Shown here: in pieces, positions 8,287 through 15,801 of the stretch | Position numbering within the stretch: the stretch's first letter is position 1 | How the letters are laid out: each line of letters begins with the position of its first letter | Assembly: GCF_003947415.1 (NCBI RefSeq) | Contig: NZ_QHKL01000015.1 | Coordinates: 19,278-83,277 of the forward strand | Length of the DNA stretch: 64,000 bases | DNA from: Amycolatopsis sp. WAC 01376 | Lineage (GTDB): Bacteria > Actinomycetota > Actinomycetes > Mycobacteriales > Pseudonocardiaceae | Direction: 5' to 3' | The notes under the pieces: generated by a model | Database searches by the model: none | The model's input: the letters and a program-made list of their open reading frames with translations, nothing else | What the model was told of the DNA's origin: nothing | Position numbers and translations under genes: made by a program

Positions 8287-9317
8287 AGTCACTCATGGTC
8301 CTGGTGGCGGTGATCGCCGGCCTGCTGGGGGTGCCGGCGGCCGCGTCGGCGGCACCGCAACTGTCGCTGCCCGCGCCGGGCGGCCCGCTCCCGATCGGCC
8401 TGCGCACACTGCACCTCACCGATCAGGGGAGAGCCGACCCCTGGGTGCCCGAAAAGCGGCGCGAACTGATGGTCAACGTCTGGTACCCGGCGGTTCCGCT
8501 CGGACGCTCGCCGCTGTACATGACCAAGGCCGAATCTGCGGCGGCCGTCGCCGGGCGGAAACTCGACCTGCCGCCGGACACGCTGAGCAAGGTGCGGGTC
8601 CACACCCGCGAGAACGCGCCCGCCCTGCCAGGACGACGTCCGCTGGTGCTGCTTTCGCCGGGCGCGGGCAACAACCGGATCACCCTGACCTCGGTGGCCG
8701 AACACCTTGCCGCACAAGGTTTCGTGGTCGCCGGGATCGATCACGCCTATGAGGCCTGGGCGACGGAGTTCCCCGACGGGCTGCGCCAGTGTGTCGCCTG
8801 TGGACGATCGGATGACCCTTGGCCCGCCGCGATCGCGAACCGCGCGATCGACACGACGTTCGTCGTCGACACCCTGCTGAAGGACCGGCGCTGGTCGATC
8901 GACGCCACGAAGATCGGGATGGCCGGTCACTCGGCCGGGGGTTCGGCGACCGCCACCGCGATGGCCGCCGACCGGCGGATCAAGGCGGGCGTGAACGTCG
9001 ACGGCCCGTTCTTCGGCATCGCCTCCCTCGACCGGCCGTTCCTGCTGCTGACCAGCCCGACCGGCGAAAAGTACTACCGCACGTCCTGGAACGAGACCTG
9101 GCCGCGGCTCACCGGGCCGAAGGAACAGGACCTGGTCGAGGACAGCGGCCACTCGTCGGTGACGGACGCGGCGATCCTGGTCGACCAACTGGGGCTGCGG
9201 CCGCACCTCCCGCCGACCGAGATCGAGAACCAGTACGGCTCGATCGATTCGTGGAAGGCGCTGGACTTCTTCCGGGACCGGCTGACCGGCTTCTTCAAGC
9301 AGTGGAGCGCACGATGA
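8283..9317 (+). CDS. Secreted alpha/beta hydrolase (PAF-acetylhydrolase-like)
   Basis: The 344-residue protein begins with a signal peptide (cleavage near VPAAASAAP, residue 26). It carries the nucleophile elbow GHSAGGS, an upstream oxyanion region and late Asp/His candidates (DSGHSSVTD). It resembles platelet-activating-factor acetylhydrolase isoform II and actinobacterial dienelactone hydrolase-like lipases. The GTG start overlaps the ATPase stop and its own stop overlaps the permease ATG, so translation is coupled. A secreted esterase between the two halves of an exporter suggests it acts on the transported compound or on envelope lipids, but the substrate is unknown. Confidence 0.82.
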   Translation: MKSLMVLVAVIAGLLGVPAAASAAPQLSLPAPGGPLPIGLRTLHLTDQGRADPWVPEKRRELMVNVWYPAVPLGRSPLYMTKAESAAAVAGRKLDLPPDTLSKVRVHTRENAPALPGRRPLVLLSPGAGNNRITLTSVAEHLAAQGFVVAGIDHAYEAWATEFPDGLRQCVACGRSDDPWPAAIANRAIDTTFVVDTLLKDRRWSIDATKIGMAGHSAGGSATATAMAADRRIKAGVNVDGPFFGIASLDRPFLLLTSPTGEKYYRTSWNETWPRLTGPKEQDLVEDSGHSSVTDAAILVDQLGLRPHLPPTEIENQYGSIDSWKALDFFRDRLTGFFKQWSAR

Positions 9318-10060
9318 ACACGATATCTTCGGAATGGACCAAGTTCTGGTCGGTCCGGTCCACCTGGTGGTGCCTGATCAGCGGACTCTTCCTGATGCTC
9401 GCCTACTCCGGCGCGCTGGGCCTGGCCGCGAACGCCGGCGTCGAACGCTCGATGGCTCCGCACGCCGTCGTGGCCGGAGCGGCGTTCTATCTCACGCAGT
9501 TCGCCGTGGTCGCGCTGGCGACGCTGTTCATCACGAGCGAGTACGCCAGCGGCAGCATCCGCTCGACCCTGCAGTGGGTCCCGGTGCGGAACCGGGTCCT
9601 CGCCGCGAAATCGGCCGTCCTGCTGCCGGTGCTGTTCGGCTACGGCGTCCTGAACACCCTCGCCGGCGTGGCGATCTCGGCGCCGCTGATCCCCGACCGG
9701 GACTCCTCGGTGGGCGAGGTCCTCGCGACCTCGGCGGGCATGGGCGGCTACTTCGCGCTGCTGGGCCTGCTCTGCCTCGGCCTCGGGACGGCGCTGCGGA
9801 GCACCGCGGGGACGATCGTGACGGTCTTCGTGCTGCTGGTGATGATCCCGATGTTCGCCGGTTCGCTGGGCGGGGAAGACATCGTGAACTACTTCCCCGG
9901 CTTCGCGGGTGTCAACGCGATGGTGACCTCCGGCCAGCCGAACCCGATCTTCGGCGGCGTCTCGCCCTACGCGCCTTGGGTCGGCATCGCGCTCTGTATG
10001 GCGTGGGCGGCGGCCGGTCTGGTCACCGGCTCCACGGTGCTGCGGCGGCGCGACGCCTGA
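9314..10060 (+). CDS. ABC-2 type transporter permease
   Basis: The 248-residue protein has six predicted transmembrane segments and the N-terminal MNTISSEWTKFWSVRST block typical of ABC-2 permeases that pair with CcmA/DrrA-like ATPases. It is the third gene of the operon starting at 7369, and its ATG overlaps the hydrolase stop. A homodimer with two copies of the 7369 ATPase would form a complete exporter. The cargo is not shown. Transcription probably ends in the composite hairpin element that starts one base after the stop codon. Confidence 0.88.
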   Translation: MNTISSEWTKFWSVRSTWWCLISGLFLMLAYSGALGLAANAGVERSMAPHAVVAGAAFYLTQFAVVALATLFITSEYASGSIRSTLQWVPVRNRVLAAKSAVLLPVLFGYGVLNTLAGVAISAPLIPDRDSSVGEVLATSAGMGGYFALLGLLCLGLGTALRSTAGTIVTVFVLLVMIPMFAGSLGGEDIVNYFPGFAGVNAMVTSGQPNPIFGGVSPYAPWVGIALCMAWAAAGLVTGSTVLRRRDA

Positions 10061-10262
10061 GGGAGAGCAAGGGACCTTTGCTCTCGTTTGTCTCGACATC
10101 GAGAGAAGCGAGAGCAAAGGTCCCTTGCTCCCTTTCCGCAGGTGACCGTGTGGGTTTCGGGACGTCAGATGTCCCAAAATCCACACGGTCAGTACGCATC
10201 GCTACGCGCAGTACAAGGTGTGTGGATATAGGGACACTCAACATCCCTATATCCACACACCC
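10061..10262 (+). repeat. Composite three-hairpin repeat, copy 1
   Basis: The order is: paired core hairpin (cores at 10066-10082 and 10113-10129); spacer CTTTCCGCAGGT; hairpin B with arms 10144-10163 and 10171-10190 (GACCGTGTGG); spacer AGTACGCATCGCTACGC; and hairpin A with 18-bp arms 10217-10234 and 10244-10261 (GTGTGTGGATATAGGGA). The same three hairpins and spacers recur in reverse orientation at 22735-22935. It lies between convergent genes. Confidence 0.85.
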
Positions 10263-10280
10263 CCCGCCCGCCGAGGGGCG

Positions 10281-10358
10281 CGATAGCAAAGGTCCCTTGC
10301 TCCCCAACGCCACAAAACCACAGGTCAGCGCACCGGCGATAGCAAAGGTCCCCCGCTA
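10281..10358. repeat. Two extra 17-bp core repeats
   Basis: Direct copies at 10285-10301 (AGCAAAGGTCCCTTGCT) and 10341-10357 (AGCAAAGGTCCCCCGCT). The second contributes most of the TAG stop codon of the TetR gene. Confidence 0.8.
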
Positions 10359-10901
10359 CCCCGCCACCCCGAGCCCCGCCAAAACCTCCCGCGCCCCTCG
10401 CGTCAGCTCCTCCAGACCGGGCGGCCGCAGCGAGCCGGTCCCGGCCAGCGCGTCGAAGACCGTCCCGTCCAGCCACGCGACGAGCACCCGCGCGTGCCGC
10501 TCCGGCTCCGCCGATCCGCATCCGGCGAGCACCTCGGCGCATCGCCGCCGGATGACCAGTCCCCCGCGGTCGTAGGCCTCGCGCAGCTCCGGCCGCCGCG
10601 TCGCCTCCAGCGCGAATTCGTATCGCGCGAGCATCCGCGTCCGCCCGTTCGTGATCGCCGCGTGGGCGAACCCCGCCACGTACTCGGCCAGCCGTCCGGG
10701 CGGCGGATCGAGGGTGACCTCGTCGAGTTCGACCATCCGCGAGATCGCCAGCTCCAGCAGCGCCGCCCGCGTCCGCGCGTAATACGAGGTCGAGCCCGAC
10801 GGCAGCCCGGCGAACCGGTCGACGGCGCGATGTGTCAGCCCCCGCATCCCTTCGGCCGCGATCACCTCGATGGCCGCGTCCCCGATCGTCGCCTTTCGCA
10901 C
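10356..10901 (-). CDS. TetR family regulator, divergent from FAD monooxygenase
   Basis: The 181-residue protein has an N-terminal TetR helix-turn-helix (ATIGDAAIEVIAAEG, then GLTHRAVDRFAGLP) and an all-helical ligand domain. I chose the GTG at 10901 because the helix-turn-helix then starts at the usual distance. No ribosome-binding site precedes it and the codon lies at the edge of the first operator, so the mRNA may be leaderless (inferred). It probably represses itself and the divergent monooxygenase through the two palindromes at 10901-10935. The inducer is likely the monooxygenase substrate or a related compound. Confidence 0.85.
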   Translation of the reverse strand: MRKATIGDAAIEVIAAEGMRGLTHRAVDRFAGLPSGSTSYYARTRAALLELAISRMVELDEVTLDPPPGRLAEYVAGFAHAAITNGRTRMLARYEFALEATRRPELREAYDRGGLVIRRRCAEVLAGCGSAEPERHARVLVAWLDGTVFDALAGTGSLRPPGLEELTRGAREVLAGLGVAG

Positions 10902-10935
10902 TCTACAAGTGTAGTAGTACTCTACAAATGTAGAG
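10901..10935. promoter_or_regulatory. Twin TetR-type operator
   Basis: Two palindromes share the half-site CTACAA: CTACAAGTGTAG at 10903-10914 and CTCTACAAATGTAGAG at 10920-10935. They fill the divergent gap between the TetR gene and the monooxygenase, overlapping the TetR start and ending nine bases before the monooxygenase ATG. This is a classic autoregulatory layout; binding is inferred. Confidence 0.75.
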
Positions 10936-10944
10936 GAGGTCGAC

Positions 10945-12066
10945 ATGCGCAAAGCGATCGTGATCGGCGGAGGAATCGGCGGACTGAGTGCCGCCATCGG
11001 GTTGCACAGCATCGGCTGGGAGGTCACCGTCCTCGAACAGGCGCCGGAACTCACCGCCGTCGGCGCAGGCATCTCCCTGTGGCCGAACGCCCTGCGCTCA
11101 CTCGAAACACTGGGCGTCCACCCCCGCACCCTGAGGGAACAGTCGTCCGGCGGTCTCCATGACCGCGAAGGCCGCCGCATCACCCGTTGGGACGCCGAAG
11201 CGTTCCGCCGTCATCACGGCCGCCCGCTCGCCGCCATCCACCGCGCGGACCTCATCGGCTCACTCCGCGACGCCCTGCCCGAAGGCTGCGTCCGCACCGG
11301 CGTCGAGGTCACGAGCCTCGACGATCTCGACGCCGCCGTCATCGTCGCCGCGGACGGAATCCACAGCACCGCCCGCAAACAACTCTGGCCACGGCATCCC
11401 GAACCGGTCTACAGCGGCAGCACGGCCTTCCGCGCGGTGACCACCCTCCCTCACCCCACAGAACTCAGCACGAGCTGGGACGACGGCGCCGAGATCGGCG
11501 TCATCCCGCTGCACGACGGCCGCGTCTACTGGTGGGCGAGCTACGTCGCCGAAGCGGGAATCCGTTACGAGGACCCGAAGGCGTATCTGCGGAACCGCTT
11601 CGGCAGCTGGCACGAGCCCATTCCCGAGCTCATCGACGCGACCACGCCGGAGACGCTGCTCCACCACGATCTCCACCTGCTCGGCACTCCCCTGCCGACG
11701 TACGTCAAAGGCCGCGTCGCGCTCCTCGGCGACGCGGCCCACGCGATGCCGCCGTTCCTCGGCCAAGGCGGCTGCCAGGCGATCGAAGACGCCGTCGTCC
11801 TCGCCGCCGCGCTGAGCACCACCGAAGACGTCGACGCGGCACTGAAGAGTTACGACGAACAGCGCCGCCCACGCACCCAAGCGGTCGTCAAATCCTCCGT
11901 GCAGGCGGGAAAAATGGGCCCACAGTTGAGGAACACGCTCGCCGTGGCCGTCCGCAACGGCGTGTTCCGCCTGCTGCCCGGCGCGCTCACCGCCCGCATC
12001 GGCGCCGGGGTCAGCGGCTGGACGCCTCCGGTTCCCCGCCGACCAGCCCCGCCTCGTACGCGGTGA
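10945..12066 (+). CDS. FAD-dependent monooxygenase (PHBH/UbiH-like)
   Basis: The 373-residue protein has the N-terminal Rossmann GxGxxG in VIGGGIGGLSAAIGL, an AADGIHS segment (DG motif) and the C-terminal FAD-binding GDAAHAMPPFLGQGG. This is the class A flavoprotein aromatic hydroxylase layout. It is preceded by GAGGAGG at good spacing and by the TetR operators, so it is likely an inducible hydroxylase for an aromatic or toxic compound. The last 56 bp overlap the 3' end of the convergent response-regulator gene. The substrate cannot be read from the sequence. Confidence 0.88.
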   Translation: MRKAIVIGGGIGGLSAAIGLHSIGWEVTVLEQAPELTAVGAGISLWPNALRSLETLGVHPRTLREQSSGGLHDREGRRITRWDAEAFRRHHGRPLAAIHRADLIGSLRDALPEGCVRTGVEVTSLDDLDAAVIVAADGIHSTARKQLWPRHPEPVYSGSTAFRAVTTLPHPTELSTSWDDGAEIGVIPLHDGRVYWWASYVAEAGIRYEDPKAYLRNRFGSWHEPIPELIDATTPETLLHHDLHLLGTPLPTYVKGRVALLGDAAHAMPPFLGQGGCQAIEDAVVLAAALSTTEDVDAALKSYDEQRRPRTQAVVKSSVQAGKMGPQLRNTLAVAVRNGVFRLLPGALTARIGAGVSGWTPPVPRRPAPPRTR

Positions 12067-12685
12067 TCGCGGCCTGCACGCGGTTTCGCGCGCCGAGCCG
12101 GTTGAGGATGGTGCTCACGTAGGCCTTCACCGTGCCCTCGACCACGAACAGCTTGGCCGCGATGTCCGCATTGGACAGTCCGGAACCCAGCAGTGCCAGC
12201 ACTTCCTGTTCACGCGGGGTCAGCTTGCCGATCAGCGCCCGCGCCTCCTCGGCGCGGGACACCTGGTTGCCGGAGAAGCGGGCGATGACCCGCTGCGCGA
12301 CCTTCGGCGAAAGGAACGCCGCACCGCCCGCGACCGCGTGGATCCCGGACAACAGTTCGCGCGGATCACCGGATTTCAACAGGAAACCACTCGCGCCGAG
12401 CCCCAGCGCGCGCTCGATGTAGGCGTCCTCGCCGAACGTGGTCAGCATGATCACGCCGATCTCGGGCAGCAGCCGCCGGATCTCCTCCGCCGCCTTGAGC
12501 CCGTCCATGACCGGCATCCGGATGTCGAGGAGCACGACGTCCGGCCTGGTCGCGCGCGCCTGCTCGACGGCGGCACGGCCGTCTTCGGCCTCCGCGACCA
12601 CTTCGATCCCGGCGTCCGCCGCCAGGATCGCCGACACACCGGCGCGGATCATCGCCTCGTCATCGGCCAGCACCACCCGGATCAT
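12011..12685 (-). CDS. NarL/LuxR family response regulator
   Basis: The 224-residue regulator has a receiver domain with acidic pair D8-D9, phospho-acceptor D54 (DVVLLDIRMP) and conserved Lys in LLKSGD. A LuxR-type helix-turn-helix follows (LTPREQEVLALLGSGLSNADIA). It is encoded after the sensor kinase and overlaps it by 26 bp, so the two are a cognate pair. The 3' end overlaps the convergent monooxygenase gene. Target genes are unknown. Confidence 0.92.
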   Translation of the reverse strand: MIRVVLADDEAMIRAGVSAILAADAGIEVVAEAEDGRAAVEQARATRPDVVLLDIRMPVMDGLKAAEEIRRLLPEIGVIMLTTFGEDAYIERALGLGASGFLLKSGDPRELLSGIHAVAGGAAFLSPKVAQRVIARFSGNQVSRAEEARALIGKLTPREQEVLALLGSGLSNADIAAKLFVVEGTVKAYVSTILNRLGARNRVQAAITAYEAGLVGGEPEASSR

Positions 12686-14282
12686 CCGGGTTCCCCCTTT
12701 GCTCGTCTTCGGTGATCAAGTCCTTCGCCACGAGTTTTCCCTCGGCGAAGCACAGCCGGTAGGCCTCGTAGTTCAAGTTGAACACGGTGCGCTCGGTGCC
12801 GTAGTACTCGCACGTCGCCCCCGCGGGCACCGGGGGCTCCACCACGCGCGGCCGGGCGATCCGCTGGCCGCCGGGCAGCACGGCCGCGATCTCCGCCCGT
12901 GACTGGCCGATCCGGATCTTGTCGTAGTCGCCACCGGCGAGTACGGAGCCGTACCACTGGACGAGGAACACCACCCCGCTGATCCCGACCACCAGGCCGA
13001 ACAGCCCGATCGGCACGACGACCGCCTGGATCAGGCTGCGCCGGACGTCACGGCGGGCACGTTCCAGTTCCCTGGCCGACAGGGACTGCCCGACCTCGGC
13101 GTCCATTGCCGCCTGACTCTCCGGGGATTCCTCCGACGGTGCCGCGTCGTGCGGCAAGGTCGCGCTGACCTCGAATCCGCCTTCGTGCGGTCCTGCCCGA
13201 AGGGTGCCGCCGACCAGCCGGACCCGCTCGCGCAGCCCGATCAGCCCGCGCCTGCCCGAAGCCCGGCCCGGCAACGGCCCCGCGGGCGGCGCGGCATTGG
13301 TGACCACGACGTCCGTCCGCCCCGCCGACCGTACGACCCGGACGGTGACGGCGGCACCCGGCGCGTGTTTCACCACGTTCGTGACCGATTCCTGGACCAC
13401 GCGGTACGCGGCGCGGTCGACCATCTGCGGTTCGCCGTCGAACGGTGCGTCCACAGAGGACTCGATCAGCACACCGGACGCCCTGGTCCGGTCGAGCAGC
13501 TCGTCGATGCTCTCGTGCACCGGCTCGGTCGGCGCGTCGTCCTCGCGCAGGACCCCGATGATCTCGCGCAGCCGTTCGGTCGCCGTCGCGGCGCTTTGTC
13601 GCAGGTCACCGGCGGCCTGCCGCTGCTGCTCGTCGAGCCCGCCCGCGACCTCCAGCGCCGCCGCGCGCACCGCGATGAGGCTCAGCTCGTGGCCCAGCGA
13701 GTCGTGCATGTCGCTGGCGATCCTCGTCCGTTCACGCAGCCGCGCGCGATCGGCGATGAGGCGCTGACGGCTCTCCATCTCCTCGGCGCGGCGCCAGCCG
13801 TCACGCGCCATGTCCTCGCGCTGCCGGATGTAGCGGCCCAGCAGCCACGGCGTCACCGACGCGAAGACCAGGATGCCGAGCAACGCGCCCCAGGCCGAGA
13901 AGCCGTCCTCGCTCCAAAGCAGCGCCACCGGGACCGCGATCACGGAAACGATCGTGAAAAGGCGCAGCATCGGCTTCGCGACCGGTTGCCGGTAGCCGGC
14001 GAGGTAACTCACCGCGACGAGGAGGAACCCTTCCCAGATCGGCACCCGGCCACCGAAGCTGCCCAGCACGATGAAACTCGCGATCATGGCGATGGCGAGC
14101 GAGACCAGCGGGTACCGGCGCGACACCGCGATCGCGGCTGTGGTCGCGGTGAGCCCGAAGAGCAGTTCCCAGTGCTTCGTGCTGGATCCGGCGTCGATGG
14201 TCACCCAGCCACAGAGCCCGAGCCACAGCGCGACGTCCATGACCAGCCGCCGCCCGCGCCGCACGGGCTCCTCTCCGTCCAT
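12660..14282 (-). CDS. NarL-type sensor histidine kinase with unusual C-terminal membrane domain
   Basis: The 540-residue protein has about five or six N-terminal transmembrane segments (residues 12-155), a HisKA_3 dimerisation helix with phospho-acceptor H193 (DMHDSLGHE), and an HATPase_c domain with N302 (ESVTNVVKHA) and a late GLIGLRERV. The family normally ends there, near residue 380. This one continues with a linker, another transmembrane helix at about 416-444, and an outward-facing domain of about 95 residues with Cys491 and Cys511 and a GQSRAEIAAVLPGG segment. The ATG at 14282 is chosen over upstream in-frame starts, which would translate an intergenic repeat. It pairs with the overlapping response regulator. 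Confidence 0.88.
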   Translation of the reverse strand: MDGEEPVRRGRRLVMDVALWLGLCGWVTIDAGSSTKHWELLFGLTATTAAIAVSRRYPLVSLAIAMIASFIVLGSFGGRVPIWEGFLLVAVSYLAGYRQPVAKPMLRLFTIVSVIAVPVALLWSEDGFSAWGALLGILVFASVTPWLLGRYIRQREDMARDGWRRAEEMESRQRLIADRARLRERTRIASDMHDSLGHELSLIAVRAAALEVAGGLDEQQRQAAGDLRQSAATATERLREIIGVLREDDAPTEPVHESIDELLDRTRASGVLIESSVDAPFDGEPQMVDRAAYRVVQESVTNVVKHAPGAAVTVRVVRSAGRTDVVVTNAAPPAGPLPGRASGRRGLIGLRERVRLVGGTLRAGPHEGGFEVSATLPHDAAPSEESPESQAAMDAEVGQSLSARELERARRDVRRSLIQAVVVPIGLFGLVVGISGVVFLVQWYGSVLAGGDYDKIRIGQSRAEIAAVLPGGQRIARPRVVEPPVPAGATCEYYGTERTVFNLNYEAYRLCFAEGKLVAKDLITEDEQRGNPDDPGGAGR

Positions 14283-14328
14283 CACAGACCTGGACGCTAC
14301 AAGCCGTGACGAGCAGTCCGCCATGGAC

Positions 14329-14352
14329 GAAAGTAAAGGTCCCCTGCTTTCC
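14329..14352. repeat. 17-bp core repeat, single variant copy
   Basis: Variant core AGTAAAGGTCCCCTGCT at 14332-14348. It lies between divergent genes, an exception to the usual 3'-end location. Confidence 0.65.
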
Positions 14353-14379
14353 CAGCCCGATGAGGCATGATGATCCACC

Positions 14380-14589
14380 ATGGCCGAGCGCACACTCACC
14401 GGTCAGCTAGGCGGTCCTGTCCCGGCAGGCATCGAAGCGCTGGCCGACAACGAGAAGCAGGACCTCTCCGACGCGCTGCGCGACGCGCGCCACCGTCAGG
14501 CCAAGGCCTTGGCCGAAGCGGGCGAAGAGGGCCTGAAGTACGTACCCGCGCTTCTGCGGGGCACCGTTCGCAAGGTGGTTGGCCTGTGA
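14380..14589 (+). CDS. Small hypothetical protein, coupled to next gene
   Basis: The 69-residue hydrophilic, helical protein has no recognised domain. A Gly/Pro-rich N-terminus (GQLGGPVPAG) precedes a charged helix and a short hydrophobic C-terminus. Its TGA overlaps the GTG of the next gene (GTGA), which supports it as a real coding region. Its role is unknown and presumably linked to the downstream protein. Confidence 0.65.
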   Translation: MAERTLTGQLGGPVPAGIEALADNEKQDLSDALRDARHRQAKALAEAGEEGLKYVPALLRGTVRKVVGL

Positions 14590-15344
14590 CCACCGAAAAC
14601 TTCGCCTCGCGGGCGGAGATCCTCAAACTCGCCCGCGTCCTCGGCACCACTCCTGAGCGGCTCGCTTATCTGGAGAAGGTGGACGCCGCCGAACTCCAGG
14701 CGTTCCGCGAGCAGGTCACGGACACGCTGTTCGACGCCAACCGCGCCGCACTCGAGCGGATGGCGATGGCGAGCAAGCTCGTCCCGAGCCCGATCCTCGC
14801 GAAGATCGCCGAGAAGGTCTTCGGCCCGCTTCTGTGCGCGCGGATCGCCGGACTGGTGGACGTCTCCCGGGGCGTCGACGTCGCGAAGCGGCTGAAGCCG
14901 CCCTTCCTGGCCGACGTCGCGGCCGAACTGGACCCGCGCCGCGCGAGCGCGATCATCGGGCGGATCCCGCTCGACACCGTGGTCGCGGTCGCCGGTGAAC
15001 TCGTGCGCCGCGAGGACTGGATCACCGTCGGCCGGTTCGTCGGCCACCTGCCCGATCCGACGGTACGCAGGGCACTCGACGTCATCGGCGACGAGGCACT
15101 GATCCGGATCGCGTTCGTCCTCGACGACAAGAACCGGATCGATCACGTCCTCGGGCTGCTCTCCGAAGCCCGGTTCCGCGGCCTGCTGCGGGTCGCGGCC
15201 GCCGACGAGGACCTGTGGCCGCCGGTGCTCGACCTGCTCACCCACCTGAGCGAGAAGCGGGTCGAGCAGTGGTCCCACCTGCTCGGCGAACTCCCGTCCG
15301 AGCTACGCCTGCGCGTCGAGGAAACCCTCGGCCGAGCCTCCTGA
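14586..15344 (+). CDS. Hypothetical protein with MgtE-N-like helical repeats
   Basis: The 252-residue soluble protein has several short alpha-helical repeats, such as AELDPRRASAIIGRIPLDTV, that resemble the intracellular MgtE_N superhelical domain. No membrane segments or CBS domains are visible, so it is not a magnesium transporter. It is translationally coupled to the small gene upstream. The repeats suggest a protein-binding scaffold. The last 16 bp of the gene, with its stop and following bases, are duplicated at 15756-15780. Confidence 0.65.
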   Translation: MTTENFASRAEILKLARVLGTTPERLAYLEKVDAAELQAFREQVTDTLFDANRAALERMAMASKLVPSPILAKIAEKVFGPLLCARIAGLVDVSRGVDVAKRLKPPFLADVAAELDPRRASAIIGRIPLDTVVAVAGELVRREDWITVGRFVGHLPDPTVRRALDVIGDEALIRIAFVLDDKNRIDHVLGLLSEARFRGLLRVAAADEDLWPPVLDLLTHLSEKRVEQWSHLLGELPSELRLRVEETLGRAS

Positions 15345-15800
15345 ACTCAGCGGGGAGAGCAAGGGACCCGGCAGAGTCGCATAACTGCTGGTCGGCTCCG
15401 CCGCCATAGCGGGACAAGGCGAACGTGCCGTGGTGGACCCGACAGGAGCGGGCTCCCGCAAGGAGCCTCACCCGGCTCTTGACTGTCCACAAGGGACCCT
15501 TTACGACACAGAAGTGCCCGATTTGGGTGACTTGCACGGTTTCACGAGGGGGTCGTGAGTGATTTGTGTCGTTCTAACCCTCATTGCCACTCACGACCCC
15601 CCACGAAACCGCACATAGCGGCATCAATCGGACACTCAATCGTCCGGCGGTGTCCCTTGTGGACACTGAAGCCCCACCGGCGCCCAGAAACAAGCCCCAC
15701 CACCGGCACATGCGGCCCCGCGACAGTGCAGGAACAGTCGCCTGACTGCAGACCCCGGCCGAGCCTCCTGAACTCAGCGGGGGAGCAAGGGACCTTTGCT
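15329..15800. repeat. Duplicated gene end bracketing a 0.4-kb insertion-like segment
   Basis: A 25-bp sequence (CGGCCGAGCCTCCTGAACTC and five more bases) occurs identically at 15329-15353 and 15756-15780. Each copy is followed by the start of the 17-bp core. In the first copy the core is cut after AGCAAGGGACC; the second copy is complete at 15784-15800. The 400 bp between them carry no gene but hold nested inverted repeats. This looks like insertion or a slipped duplication into an existing core repeat. Confidence 0.7.
15481..15668. repeat. Nested inverted repeat inside the inserted segment
   Basis: Outer arms TGTCCACAAGGGAC at 15484-15497 pair with 15652-15665. Inner arms at 15538-15561 (GGTTTCACGAGGGGGTCGTG and four more bases) pair with 15588-15610 with one mismatch and one indel. 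No coding capacity is evident, so it is MITE-like in form. Confidence 0.65.
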
Positions 15801-15801
15801 A

